In this document: positions 36,248 to 44,473 of the stretch, one piece after another
Layout of the letters: every line of letters starts with the position of its first letter
Position numbering within the stretch: position 1 is the stretch's first letter
From: Quadrisphaera sp. DSM 44207
Lineage (GTDB): Bacteria > Actinomycetota > Actinomycetes > Actinomycetales > Quadrisphaeraceae
DNA length: 64,000 bases
Assembly (NCBI RefSeq): GCF_900101335.1
Contig: NZ_FNKA01000001.1
Coordinates: 1,054,001-1,118,000, forward strand
Direction of reading: 5' to 3'
Position numbers and translations under genes: made by a program
The notes under the pieces: model-generated
Told to the model about the DNA's origin: nothing
The model's database searches: none
What the model saw: the letters and a program-made list of their open reading frames with translations, nothing else

Positions 36248-36897
36248 GCGGTGCTCCTGCTCATCAGGTCGGTGACCTTGCGGACGTAGGCCTGGGTCTC
36301 GGCGTAGGGGGGCACGCCGTCGTGGCGGCGCACGGCCCCGGGGCCGGCGTTGTACGCGGCGAGGGCCAGCGGCACGGACCCGAAGGAGTCCAGGTGGCGG
36401 GCCAGCAGGCGTGCGGCGCCGTCGACGGCCTGCGCCGGCACCATCGGGTCCACCCCCAGCTCGGACGCCGTGCCGGGCATGATCTGCATCAGCCCCTGGG
36501 CGCCGGCGGGGCTGACGGCGTCGGCGCGGCCGCCCGACTCCACCTGCGCGACCGCGCCCAGCAGGCCGGCCGGCAGGTGGTAGCGCTCGGTGGCCGCGGC
36601 GAACAGCGACGCGTACGGCGAGGCGCCGTCGACCCCCGAGGCGCCCGACGCGCCCGCGGTGCGCAGCGCGGCCGGGCGCGCCCAGGACGCCGTCCCGCTC
36701 GCTGCGGCGGCGCCGCTCGCCGGCTCCTCGGCAGCCTGCGCGAGCACCTGCTCGAACGCGGCCCCGCTGGAGGCGGTCAGCGCGGAGGCGCCGACGGCCG
36801 CGCGCGCCGGGGCCGTGCCGCCGAGCGCGGCCAGGCGAGCCTGCAGCGCCTGGACCCGGGCCTGGACGTCGCCGAGGCCCTCGGGAACGGCGATCAC
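36244..36897 (-). CDS. Flagellar lytic transglycosylase (GH23 SLT domain)
   Basis: A 217-residue peptidoglycan lyase. The C-terminal SLT domain has AQVESGGRADAVSPAGAQGL (catalytic Glu in VESGG), MQIMPGTASELG and ALAAYNAGPGAV. The N-terminus (GLGDVQARVQALQARLAAL, FEQVLAQAA) lacks a Sec signal and resembles that of the M15 peptidase at 9288-9935. No FlgJ is present in the window, so this enzyme probably opens the wall for the rod. The GTG overlaps the fliJ stop (GTGA). Confidence 0.9.
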   Translation of the reverse strand: MIAVPEGLGDVQARVQALQARLAALGGTAPARAAVGASALTASSGAAFEQVLAQAAEEPASGAAAASGTASWARPAALRTAGASGASGVDGASPYASLFAAATERYHLPAGLLGAVAQVESGGRADAVSPAGAQGLMQIMPGTASELGVDPMVPAQAVDGAARLLARHLDSFGSVPLALAAYNAGPGAVRRHDGVPPYAETQAYVRKVTDLMSRSTA

Positions 36898-37388
36898 CGC
36901 GGTCCCTCCGGCGGGCGCCGCGAGGCTGAGCGGGAGGCCGAGCCGGAGGTCGAGCGCGCGGCCGAGCGCGAGGCGGAGCGGAAGGCGGCGCGGGTGGCGT
37001 GCTCGTCGAGCGCGAGCTGCTCGGCGCGCTGGGCCTCGGCGGCGGCCTGCGCCGCGGCCCGCTCCGCGAGCCGCTCGACCGGCGTCACGCGGGCTCGGGC
37101 GGCGGCCCACTCGGCGCGGGCGGCGGCGGCCTCCTGCTGGCGCGCGGCGGCCACGCCCCGGCTCTCCGTGAGCAGGCTGGTCAGCGCTGTGCGCGCGGCG
37201 ACAGCCGCGCGCCAGGTGGCCTCGTCGGCCGCGGCCGGCGGCGCGCACGAGCCGAGCGCGGTGACCCGCTCGACGACGAGGGCCTCGGCCGCGCGCGCCT
37301 GCGCGGCGGCGGCGCTGGCGCGCCCCGCGGCGACGTCCTCCTGCAGGCGGCGCACGCGCAGCAGCGCCGCGAGCCTGAACCGGCTCAC
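36894..37388 (-). CDS. fliJ: Flagellar protein FliJ
   Basis: A 164-residue, almost entirely helical, Ala/Arg/Glu-rich protein, as expected for the FliJ coiled coil that links the FliI ATPase to FlhA. It begins MSRFRLAALLRVRRLQEDVA, the usual FliJ opening. The C-terminal 35 residues are Ser/Arg-rich, which is unusual. A GGAGGAGGAGGC ribosome site precedes the GTG, and the GTG overlaps the stop of a mini-cistron. Confidence 0.85.
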   Translation of the reverse strand: MSRFRLAALLRVRRLQEDVAAGRASAAAAQARAAEALVVERVTALGSCAPPAAADEATWRAAVAARTALTSLLTESRGVAAARQQEAAAARAEWAAARARVTPVERLAERAAAQAAAEAQRAEQLALDEHATRAAFRSASRSAARSTSGSASRSASRRPPEGPR

Positions 37389-37456
37389 GCCTCCTCCTCC
37401 GTCGTCGCCGTGAGCGCCGCCCTGCGCTCGACGGTTCGCTCGCTCCGCTCGCTCAC
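37385..37456 (-). CDS. Mini-cistron B (23 codons) between fliI and fliJ
   Basis: GTG at 37456 to TGA at 37385. It has its own GGAGGAGGAGGC site and starts MSERSERTVERRAAL. Its stop overlaps the fliJ GTG (GTGA) and its start overlaps the stop of mini-cistron A. It is a near copy of A with three extra codons (SER). It may be a coupling device rather than a functional peptide. Confidence 0.4.
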   Translation of the reverse strand: MSERSERTVERRAALTATTEEEA

Positions 37457-37515
37457 GCCTCCTCCTCCGTCGTCGCCGGAAGCGCCGCCCTGCGCTCGAC
37501 GGTCCGCTCGCTCAC
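37453..37515 (-). CDS. Mini-cistron A (20 codons) between fliI and fliJ
   Basis: GTG at 37515, overlapping the fliI stop, to TGA at 37453, overlapping the GTG of mini-cistron B. The product would start MSERTVERRAALPATT. The ribosome site is weak and lies inside fliI. Translation would depend on coupling to fliI. Confidence 0.35.
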   Translation of the reverse strand: MSERTVERRAALPATTEEEA

Positions 37516-38897
37516 GCGACGCTCCCGGCGACGGGGCTGGCCGCGGCGATGGCGCGCAGCCGCGCCCAGGCGGTGGCCGGGGCGACGACGTCCTCGACGT
37601 CCTGGCGCAGGAAGGCGTCGATCGCGGGCCCGGCGGCGAGCGCGGCGTCCACGACGGGGTTGGAGCCGCGCGCGTAGGCGCCGACGTCGACGAGGTCCTG
37701 CGCGTCGCGGCGCGCGGCGAGCAGGCGGCGCACGTGCGCGGCGTCGGCGCGCTGCTCGCGCGTGGTCACGCGGGAGGCGACGCGCGAGACGGAGCCGAGG
37801 ACGTCGATGCTCGGGAAGTGCCCGGCGGTGGCGAGCCGGCGGTCGAGCACGACGTGCCCGTCGAGGATCGAGCGCGCCGCGTCGGCGATCGGCTCGTCGT
37901 GGTCGTCGCCGTCGACGAGCACGGTGTAGATGCCGGTGATCGACCCGGTCGGGCCCGTGCCGGCGCGCTCGAGCAGCCGGGGCAGCAGCGCGAAGACGGA
38001 CGGCGGGTACCCGCGCGTGGCGGGCGGCTCCCCCACCGACAGGCCGATCTCCCGCTGCGCCGTCGCGAAGCGGGTCAGGGAGTCCATCATCAGGACGGCG
38101 TCGCGCCCGGCGTCGCGGAACGCCTCGGCGATGGTGGTGGCGACCATCGCCGCGCGCAGGCGCACCAGCGGCGGCTCGTCGGAGGTGGCGACCACGACGA
38201 CGGAGCGGGCCAGGCCCTCGGGCCCGAGGTCGTCCTCGAGGAACTCGCGCACCTCGCGGCCGCGCTCGCCGATCAGGGCGATCACGGAGACGTCGGCGCT
38301 GGTGCCGCGCGCGATCATCGACAGCAGCGTCGACTTGCCGACGCCGGAGCCGGCGAAGAGGCCGAAGCGCTGGCCGCGGCCGGCGGGCACGAGGGTGTCC
38401 AGGGCGCGCACGCCGAGGCCGAGCGGGACGGCGACGCGCTGGCGCTCCAGGGCGTTCGGCGGGGCGGCGTCCACGGGGCGCCAGCCGTCGGGCACCAGGG
38501 GCCCCCTGCCGTCGAGCGGGCGGCCGAGGCCGTCGAGCACGCGCCCCAGCAGGCCCGCGCCCACCGGCGCGCGCAGCGAGCGGCCGAGGGCGAGCACGCG
38601 CTGGCCGGCGCGCAGGCCGGTGGCGCGCCCGAGCGGCATGCAGTGCACGGAACCCCGGCTCACGGCGACGACCTCGGCGTCCGTCGCGGCGCCGCCGCCG
38701 GTGTCACCGGCGCCGCCAGCGGCGGGCCCGGCGGCGTCGTCGACGACGCGCAGCAGGTCCCCCACCGCCGCGGGCAGGCCGGCGACCTCCACCGACAGGC
38801 CCAGCACGGAGCTGACGGTGCCGCTGACCTCGGGCGCCGCGGCGGCCGCGGCGCGGGCGAGGACGGCGTCGAGGGCCGCGCCGGTCGCGGGGCTCAC
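37512..38897 (-). CDS. fliI: Flagellum-specific ATPase FliI
   Basis: A 461-residue ATPase of the F1-beta-like family that energises substrate unfolding for export. The N-terminal beta-barrel spans about 20-115. Walker A GSGVGKST is at 183-190, then ALIGERGREVREFLEDDLGP, MMDSLTRFATAQREIGLSVG and the C-terminal helical domain. The GTG overlaps the fliH stop. A Gly/Ala-rich loop (about 55-72) is inserted in the N-terminal domain. Confidence 0.97.
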   Translation of the reverse strand: MSPATGAALDAVLARAAAAAAPEVSGTVSSVLGLSVEVAGLPAAVGDLLRVVDDAAGPAAGGAGDTGGGAATDAEVVAVSRGSVHCMPLGRATGLRAGQRVLALGRSLRAPVGAGLLGRVLDGLGRPLDGRGPLVPDGWRPVDAAPPNALERQRVAVPLGLGVRALDTLVPAGRGQRFGLFAGSGVGKSTLLSMIARGTSADVSVIALIGERGREVREFLEDDLGPEGLARSVVVVATSDEPPLVRLRAAMVATTIAEAFRDAGRDAVLMMDSLTRFATAQREIGLSVGEPPATRGYPPSVFALLPRLLERAGTGPTGSITGIYTVLVDGDDHDEPIADAARSILDGHVVLDRRLATAGHFPSIDVLGSVSRVASRVTTREQRADAAHVRRLLAARRDAQDLVDVGAYARGSNPVVDAALAAGPAIDAFLRQDVEDVVAPATAWARLRAIAAASPVAGSVA

Positions 38898-39649
38898 GCG
38901 CGGGCCTCCGTGCGGGCCTCCGCGCGCAGGGCGCCGCGCAGGCGGGCCAGGGCCGTGGCGACGCGGGCGTCGACGCGACCGCCGGGGAACTCGCACACGG
39001 CGTCCCCGGGGGCCAGGGCGGCGTCGGGGAGCAGCTCCACGGTGCGTCCGCGCACCAGCGCCGCGACGTCCCCGAGCTCGTCGAGGTCCTCGGGCGCCAG
39101 GCGCACACGCACCTCCTCGTGCTCGGGCGCGGCGGCCAGCGCCCGGCGCAGGGCGTCGCGGCCGCGGCCGGCGGCGTCGGCGAGCTCGCGGCCGACGACG
39201 ACCTCGGCCAGGTCGGCGGCGGCGCGGGCGAGGACGTCGGCCGACTCCTGCACGCCGGGCGCGGTGCGCGCGCGCATCGCGGCCGCGGCGGTCTCCAGCG
39301 CGGCGAGCGCGCGCTCGACGCGCTCGGTCAGGGCGGCGCGCGCCGCGGCGGCCTCCGCCTGCAGCCGGGCCCGCTCCTCGCGCTCGCGCACGGCCGCGGC
39401 CGCGCGGCCCTCGCCCCAGCCGGCCGCGTACCCGACGGCGCGGGCGGCGGCGCGCTCGGCCTCCGCCCCGGCTGACGGCGCGGCGGCGGGCACGGGCACG
39501 AACGCGGCGGGGGCCGCGGCGGGGTCCGCGGCCGGGCGCGCGGCGCGGCCAGCGACGGGCGCGAGCACGACGGGTTGCACCACGGGCTGGGCGACGGGCT
39601 GGACGACGGGGCGCTCGGCGAGCGCCGCGGCGTCAGGCGACGTACTCAT
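38894..39649 (-). CDS. fliH: Flagellar assembly protein FliH
   Basis: A 251-residue peripheral stalk protein that regulates FliI. The first 60 residues are Pro/Val/Ala-rich. A long coiled coil (about 62-130) includes the Gly/Ala spacing AVGYAAGWGEGRAAAAVRE, and the C-terminal domain has VRVRLAPEDLDEL and FPGGRVDARVATALARLR. It overlaps the fliG end by 17 nt. The call rests on layout and gene order. Confidence 0.87.
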   Translation of the reverse strand: MSTSPDAAALAERPVVQPVAQPVVQPVVLAPVAGRAARPAADPAAAPAAFVPVPAAAPSAGAEAERAAARAVGYAAGWGEGRAAAAVREREERARLQAEAAAARAALTERVERALAALETAAAAMRARTAPGVQESADVLARAAADLAEVVVGRELADAAGRGRDALRRALAAAPEHEEVRVRLAPEDLDELGDVAALVRGRTVELLPDAALAPGDAVCEFPGGRVDARVATALARLRGALRAEARTEARA

Positions 39650-40667
39650 CGTCGGAGTCCCGGCGGATGGTGATCTGGCCGGTCTCCTCCAGCTTGCGGA
39701 TGGCGGTCACGACGACGGCGCGGGCCTCCTCGACCTGCGACATGCGCACCTGGCCGAGCAGCTCGATCTCCTCGAGGAGGTTCTCGCGGGCGCGCTCGGA
39801 GACGTTGCCGAGGATCTTGTCGCGCACCTCGGTGCGCACGCCCTTGAGCGCCAGGGCCAGGTCGGCGGCCTGCACCTCGCGCAGCACCAGCTGCAGCGCG
39901 CGGTCCTCGAGCCCGAGGATGTCCTCGAAGGTGAACATCTGGCTGCGCACCAGCTCGGCGAGGGCGGCGTCGCGCTTGGCGAGCTCCTCCAGCAGGTGCT
40001 TCTCCGTGCCGGGGTCGGCCCGGTTGATGATCTCCACGAGGGGCTGGACGCCCCCGACGACGGAGACGGCCTGCGGCGTCAGCACCGTCGAGGCCTTGCG
40101 CGAGATGGTCTCGGCCACCACGGAGATCACGTCCGGGCTGGTGCGCTCCATGGTGGCGATGCGGTGCGCGACCTCCGCCTGCAGGTCCGAGGGCAGGCCC
40201 GCCAGCGCCCCGGAGGCCTGCTCCGGGCGCAGGTGCGCCAGCACGAGCGCGACGGTCTGCGGGTGCTCGCCGTTGACGAAGGAGACGATCTGGCGGGCGT
40301 CGGCCTCCTGGAGGAAGTCGAACGGCTGCCCCTGCTGGGAGGAGGCGACCCGGTCGAGCATGCTCGAGGCCTTCTCCCGACCCAGGGAGGACTCCAGCAG
40401 CGCGCGGGCGAAGCCCATGCCGCCGGAGCCGGCCGGCCCGGAGCCGGTCAGCTGCCCGTAGAACTCCAGCAGGACGGCGTCCGCGAGCTCGGGCTTGAGC
40501 TCCCCGAGCTTGACGATCTCGGAGGTCAGCTCCTCGATCTCGTGCTCCTCCATCGCCGCGAGCACCTTGGCGGAGCGCTCGCGGCCCATCTGGATGAGCA
40601 TGACGGCGGCCTTCTGCGGGCCCGTGAGCGCGGCGGCGCTGGCGGGCGTCGGGGTGGCGGTCGGCAT
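39633..40667 (-). CDS. fliG: Flagellar motor switch protein FliG
   Basis: A 344-residue C-ring rotor protein. The N-terminal domain binds FliF, and the middle domain has the EHPQT motif (134-138) that contacts FliM. The C-terminal torque domain carries the charged helix around VRDKILGNVSERARENLLEE, which meets the MotA loop. GAGGAGG precedes the ATG. Confidence 0.97.
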   Translation of the reverse strand: MPTATPTPASAAALTGPQKAAVMLIQMGRERSAKVLAAMEEHEIEELTSEIVKLGELKPELADAVLLEFYGQLTGSGPAGSGGMGFARALLESSLGREKASSMLDRVASSQQGQPFDFLQEADARQIVSFVNGEHPQTVALVLAHLRPEQASGALAGLPSDLQAEVAHRIATMERTSPDVISVVAETISRKASTVLTPQAVSVVGGVQPLVEIINRADPGTEKHLLEELAKRDAALAELVRSQMFTFEDILGLEDRALQLVLREVQAADLALALKGVRTEVRDKILGNVSERARENLLEEIELLGQVRMSQVEEARAVVVTAIRKLEETGQITIRRDSDDEYVA

Positions 40668-40677
40668 CAGAGCCTCC

Positions 40678-42273
40678 TCACTTCTTCTCCGCGAGCCAGC
40701 CGCGCAGCAGGTCGGCCACCTCGGCCGGCTGCTGGTCGACGAGCTCGGCGAACTCTTCGCGCCGCAGCGCGATGTCGTCCGGGCCGGCGGGGGTGAGCAT
40801 GGGCGCGCGCGGGCCCTCGATCGCCTCGGGCGCGGGGGCGGGGTCGTAGAGGACGTCGAGCTCGCCGAGGTCGATCACCTCGCGCTTGCGCTTCTTGGCC
40901 GCGCGGCGGGCCAGGAGCAGGACGACCGCGAGCACGATGAGCAGCAGCAGGCCGCCCGCGCCGTAGGCGATGAGGCGCTGGGTGCGCTCGGCCGCCTCGG
41001 CGGCCGCGGCGGCGGCCAGGTCGGCGGCCGCCTGGTCGGCGGCGGTGGTGTCGAAGGGCGCCTGGGTGACGGAGACGACGTCCCCGCGGGCGGCGTCCAC
41101 GCCTGCCGCGGCGTTGACCATGTCGGTCAGCTGCGCGATGCCGGTGCCGGCGGCCGCCTGCGCGTCCACGACGACGGCCACGGACTGGCGCCGCACCGAG
41201 CCGGGGGCGGCGGTGGTCTGCTCGGTGACCTTGTTGACCGCGTTGTTGCGGGTGACGGACTCCTTGGTGTACCCGCTGCCACCCTCGGCGTCGACCTCGG
41301 CGAGCTCGGTGGCGTCCATCCCGAGGACGCCGTTGTCGCCGAGCGCGCCGCCGACGCCCGCGCCGTCGCCGACGTAGGACTCGGTGGTGCTGCTCTCCGA
41401 CAGCGGCGGGACGCCGTCCTCGGAGGTGAAGGTCTCGGTCGTGCGCTGGGTCTGGTCGTAGTCCAGGTCGGCGGTCACGGTGGCGACCGCCTTGCCCGGG
41501 CCGAGCACCTTCTCGAGCATCGCCTGCACGGCGGCCTCGGTGCGCTTCTCGTACTCGGTGGTCTGCTGGTCGCGCACGCCGCCGCCGACGCCGGCGGCGG
41601 ACTCCCCGGCCGCGGACAGCAGCGCGCCGTCCGCCCCGACGACCGTGACGCCGTCCGGCTCCATGCCGTCGACGCTGGAGGCGACCAGGTGCACGATCGA
41701 CTGCACCTGGTCCACGGACAGGTCGCGGCCGCCGGCGGTGTCGACGAGCACGGAGGCGGTGGGCGCGGCGGCCTCGTCGAGGAAGACGCTCTCCTCGGGG
41801 ATGGCCAGGTGCACCACGGCCGTGCGCACGCCGTCGATCGACTGCACGGTGGTGGCCAGCTCGCCCTCCAGGGCGCGCTGGTAGGTCACCTGCTGCTGGA
41901 ACTGCGAGGCGGTCACGCCCTGCTCGTCCAGGAGGGCGTAGCCGGTGTCGGACGCCGCGGGCAGCCCGGCCGCCGACGCCTTCAGGCGCTGGTCGTTGAC
42001 CTCCTCGCGCGGCACCAGGATCGTGCTGCCGCCGTCCTCGAGCTCGTACAGGACGCCCTCGGCGTCCAGCTGCTCGGTGATCGCGGCGGCGTCCTCGCCC
42101 GCGAGGTTGTGGAACAGCGGGGCGTAGGTGGGCGCGGTGGCCCAGCGGGTGAAGGCCACGCCGCCGAGCACGAGCAGGGCGACGCCGAGGACGGCGATCA
42201 CGCGCTGCGCCGGGGTGAAGGCGCTCAGGCCCCTGCCCGCCTCCTGGAGGCGACCTCTGATCGCGCGCTGCAT
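40678..42273 (-). CDS. fliF: Flagellar MS-ring protein FliF
   Basis: A 531-residue inner-membrane ring protein. An N-terminal transmembrane helix (about 26-46) and a C-terminal helix (RLIAYGAGGLLLLIVLAVVL) flank the ring-building domains (YAPLFHNLAGEDAAAITEQL, VPREEVNDQRLKASAAGLP, RALEGELATTVQSIDGVRTA). The cytoplasmic tail ends DLLRGWLAEKK, which would bind FliG. The ATG shares a base with the fliE stop. Confidence 0.97.
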   Translation of the reverse strand: MQRAIRGRLQEAGRGLSAFTPAQRVIAVLGVALLVLGGVAFTRWATAPTYAPLFHNLAGEDAAAITEQLDAEGVLYELEDGGSTILVPREEVNDQRLKASAAGLPAASDTGYALLDEQGVTASQFQQQVTYQRALEGELATTVQSIDGVRTAVVHLAIPEESVFLDEAAAPTASVLVDTAGGRDLSVDQVQSIVHLVASSVDGMEPDGVTVVGADGALLSAAGESAAGVGGGVRDQQTTEYEKRTEAAVQAMLEKVLGPGKAVATVTADLDYDQTQRTTETFTSEDGVPPLSESSTTESYVGDGAGVGGALGDNGVLGMDATELAEVDAEGGSGYTKESVTRNNAVNKVTEQTTAAPGSVRRQSVAVVVDAQAAAGTGIAQLTDMVNAAAGVDAARGDVVSVTQAPFDTTAADQAAADLAAAAAAEAAERTQRLIAYGAGGLLLLIVLAVVLLLARRAAKKRKREVIDLGELDVLYDPAPAPEAIEGPRAPMLTPAGPDDIALRREEFAELVDQQPAEVADLLRGWLAEKK

Positions 42274-42629
42274 CAGACCTGCATCCTCATGATCTCGGAG
42301 AAGGCGTCGAGGGCCTTGTTGCGGACGGCGACGGTCACCTCGGTGGCGACCTTCGCCTGGGTGGCGGCGATGGTGTAGTCGTGGACGTCGGTCAGGTCAC
42401 CGGTGGCCGCGGCCACCGCGAGGCGAGCGGACTCGCTCTGCAGCGCCTGGACCTGGTCCAGGCTGGTGGCCAGGGTGGCAGCGAAGCCGCCCGATCCGGC
42501 CGGCGACACGCTGCCGGCCGCCGAGGTTCCCGCGACCCCGGCGACGGGCGAGGCCGCGCCGAGCGCCTGGGCGGCCCCCGCGCCCCCGACGGCGCCGACG
42601 GCGCCGAGGGCCTCGATCGGCGGGCTCAC
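42273..42629 (-). CDS. fliE: Flagellar basal-body protein FliE
   Basis: A 118-residue rod/MS-ring junction protein. The N-terminal 40 residues are Gly/Ala-rich. The C-terminal half has the FliE helices ([58 protein letters not shown]). The GTG overlaps the flgC stop (GTGA). Confidence 0.94.
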   Translation of the reverse strand: MSPPIEALGAVGAVGGAGAAQALGAASPVAGVAGTSAAGSVSPAGSGGFAATLATSLDQVQALQSESARLAVAAATGDLTDVHDYTIAATQAKVATEVTVAVRNKALDAFSEIMRMQV

Positions 42630-43045
42630 GCGCCGCGGCCGATCTGCAGGGCGGCCTCGTAGGAGCCGCGGGCGCGGTCGACGACGGCGGCGTTGGCCTG
42701 GTAGGCGCGCTGGGAGATGATCAGCTGGCCCATCTGGCTGGCCAGGTCGATGTCCGGGTAGCGGACGTAGCCCTCCTCGTCGGCGAGGGGGTTGGTCGGC
42801 TCGTACACCAGGCGACCCTCGGCGCTGCCGAACGCGACGCCGGCGATGCGCACGCCGCCGGTGTCGCCGGAGTAGTCGCTGCCGTACTCCTCCGCCTCCG
42901 CCACGACGTAGCGCTGGCGGAACGCCTCACCGTCGGTGCGGGTGGCGGTGTTCATGTTCGCGAGGTTGTCGCTGACCGCGTCCATCCACTTGCGGGCCAC
43001 GGTCATGCCGGACCCGGCGACGCCGATCGCTCCGAAGATCGCCAT
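42626..43045 (-). CDS. flgC: Flagellar rod protein FlgC
   Basis: A 139-residue proximal-rod protein of standard length. The N-terminus ([30 protein letters not shown]) and C-terminus ([20 protein letters not shown]) carry the axial-protein helices. The flgB stop and flgC ATG share a base (TGATG). Confidence 0.96.
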   Translation of the reverse strand: MAIFGAIGVAGSGMTVARKWMDAVSDNLANMNTATRTDGEAFRQRYVVAEAEEYGSDYSGDTGGVRIAGVAFGSAEGRLVYEPTNPLADEEGYVRYPDIDLASQMGQLIISQRAYQANAAVVDRARGSYEAALQIGRGA

Positions 43046-43386
43046 CAGCTCGTCCTCAGCGCCGTGGTGATGGACGTCAGCTTGCCGTCCATCGCCTGCG
43101 TCATCAGCTGGTAGCGCAGCTGCGTGTCGATGTTGCTCAGCGTCTCGGCGTCCAGGTTGACGTTGTTGCCGTCCTCGCGCGTCGGCGCGACGGAGCGCGA
43201 GAGCGTCGCGGCGGCGGAGCCGCTGCCGGAGGAGACGGCCGAGCGCAGGGCGTCCTCGAAGTCCACCCGGGCGGCCAGGTAGTGCGGCGTGTTGATGTTC
43301 GCGATGTTGTCGGCGGTCGCGCGCTGGCGGGCGGCGAGGCCGTCCAGGGCGCTGCGCAGCGCGACGGCACTGACGGAGTCGAACAC
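43045..43386 (-). CDS. flgB: Flagellar rod protein FlgB
   Basis: A 113-residue proximal-rod protein. It has the axial motif ADNIANINTPHYLAARVDFE and a C-terminal NIDTQLRYQLMTQAMDGKLT. GGAGG precedes the GTG at 43386. It heads the flgB-flgC-fliE-fliF-fliG-fliH-fliI-fliJ operon, driven by a FliA-type promoter. Confidence 0.95.
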   Translation of the reverse strand: MFDSVSAVALRSALDGLAARQRATADNIANINTPHYLAARVDFEDALRSAVSSGSGSAAATLSRSVAPTREDGNNVNLDAETLSNIDTQLRYQLMTQAMDGKLTSITTALRTS

Positions 43387-43477
43387 GGCGGGGCCTCCAC
43401 GAGATGGGGTGCGTCTTCGTGCGGGGCGGCCGTGTCCGTGGCCTGTCGTGCGGTGAGCGGTCCATCGCTCACGAGGG

Positions 43478-43505
43478 GTATCGGCGCGCCGGCCGTTTCC
43501 TTGAG
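43478..43505 (-). promoter_or_regulatory. FliA-type promoter of the flgB operon
   Basis: Minus strand CTCAAG (43500-43505), 15-nt spacer, CCGATAC (43478-43484). The leader would be about 85 nt. CCGATCGG lies upstream at 43518-43525. Confidence 0.7.
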
Positions 43506-43559
43506 CCCGCGGTCCACCCGATCGGCGGTGCTCCGCCCGGGCGGGTCCCCCGCGCGTCC

Positions 43560-43653
43560 GCGCTGTTGTGCGCCCAAGAGCGGTCCGGGCAGCCCCTGAA
43601 GCGCAATCGGGCGCACAACAGCGCGGGAGGAGCGCGGGAGGAGCGCGGGAGGA
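43560..43653. repeat. Family A inverted pair plus 11-bp tandem repeats
   Basis: GCGCTGTTGTGCGCCC (43560-43575) is inverted perfectly at 43609-43624. The right arm with its left flank (CCCTGAAGCGCAATCGG) is a diverged copy of the 41-bp family A unit at 24262-24369. Three copies of GCGCGGGAGGA follow (43621-43653). Together with the flgB promoter they fill the 300-nt gap between the flgB start and the next gene. Confidence 0.85.
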
Positions 43654-43686
43654 GGGGAGCGCGCCGCAGCGGTCAGGCGCGGTCGG

Positions 43687-44028
43687 CTAGACGGCGGTGT
43701 CGATGTAGACCGGCGAGGCGGCGGGGCGCTGCGCGGCCGAGGCGGTCACGCGGCGGTGCTGGCGGTTGCCGCTCATCGCGGCGGTCAGCCCCAGGGCCAC
43801 CTGGTGGTGGCGGGCGAGGATCGCGCGGGCGCGGTCGGCCTCGCCGACCGGCAGCGGGCCCAGCCCCGTCGGGGGCCGCCAGGGCGCCGGCGGGTCGAGG
43901 GCGGCGTCCCCGCTGGCGTGCAGGCGGGCCAGCATCGCCTCGGTCTCGTCGAGGTCGAGCTCCGCGGCCGTCAGGGCGTCGTGCCAGGACCTCGCCCAGC
44001 CGCCGTCGTCGCCCGGCCGCGGGCTCAC
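43687..44028 (-). CDS. Hypothetical protein in the FliT position
   Basis: A 113-residue protein with a helical N-terminal half (RSWHDALTAAELDLDETEAM, then LARLHAS), a Pro-rich turn, and a second helix (EADRARAILARHHQVALGLT). The C-terminus is Ser/Ala/Arg-rich. It has no signal or membrane segment. Its GTG overlaps the fliS stop, the place where other bacteria encode the FliT chaperone. A FliD or FliS partner role is possible; no family was recognised. Confidence 0.6.
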   Translation of the reverse strand: MSPRPGDDGGWARSWHDALTAAELDLDETEAMLARLHASGDAALDPPAPWRPPTGLGPLPVGEADRARAILARHHQVALGLTAAMSGNRQHRRVTASAAQRPAASPVYIDTAV

Positions 44029-44441
44029 GCCAGCACCTGGACGCCGTCGCGCGCGGGGCCCGGGGTGCCGCCGCCGGAGACCACCTCGCGCCACGCGTCG
44101 CGCAGCGGCTCGACGAGGGCGCGGCAGGCCGCGGTGCGGTCGGCGTCACGGGTGACGTTGGCCTGCACGAGCTCGGTGCCCAGCCATGCGTAGAGGGACG
44201 CCAGGCCGGGGCCGCCGTCCCAGGCGTCGACGTCGAGGGCGTCGGACAGGGCGGTGACGATGTCCTGGGCGTGCTGGAGCTGGGCGTTGGCCGCGGCGAG
44301 GTCGACGCCGCGCTGGGCGTGCTCGGCTCGCTGGAGGTCGAGGACCAGGCGGTCGTAGAGCATGACCAGCAGGGCCTGCGGCGTCGCCGTGGTCATGGCG
44401 GTCGCGGCGAAGCGTGCGCGCTGGGCGGCGATGGCGGACAT
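44025..44441 (-). CDS. fliS: Flagellin export chaperone FliS
   Basis: A 138-residue four-helix chaperone that holds flagellin monomers before export. It has TATPQALLVMLYDRLVLDLQ, the FliS core, followed by NAQLQHAQDIVTALSDALD and LYAWLGTELVQANVTRDADR. GAGGAG lies upstream of the ATG. It is 32 nt downstream of fliD, the usual order. Confidence 0.93.
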   Translation of the reverse strand: MSAIAAQRARFAATAMTTATPQALLVMLYDRLVLDLQRAEHAQRGVDLAAANAQLQHAQDIVTALSDALDVDAWDGGPGLASLYAWLGTELVQANVTRDADRTAACRALVEPLRDAWREVVSGGGTPGPARDGVQVLA

Positions 44442-44473
44442 CGGTGCTCCTCGGTCGGACCGCTCGTGCGGCG

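Larger units (their letters stand above)
37385..37515 (-). repeat. Tandem duplication of a translation-initiation cassette
   Basis: Two copies of a 60-69-bp unit lie head to tail (about 37386-37454 and 37455-37515). On the minus strand each runs from GTGAGCGAGCGG through GAGCGCAGGGCGGCGCT to GGAGGAGGAGGCGTGAGC. The copies differ by a 9-bp insertion and a few substitutions. Confidence 0.9.

Noticed and set aside
36999-40796. A 1,265-codon rightward frame across fliJ to fliF
   Set aside because: It is the complementary frame of fliJ, fliI, fliH, fliG and part of fliF, which are all certain from motifs. The translation has no recognisable domain.
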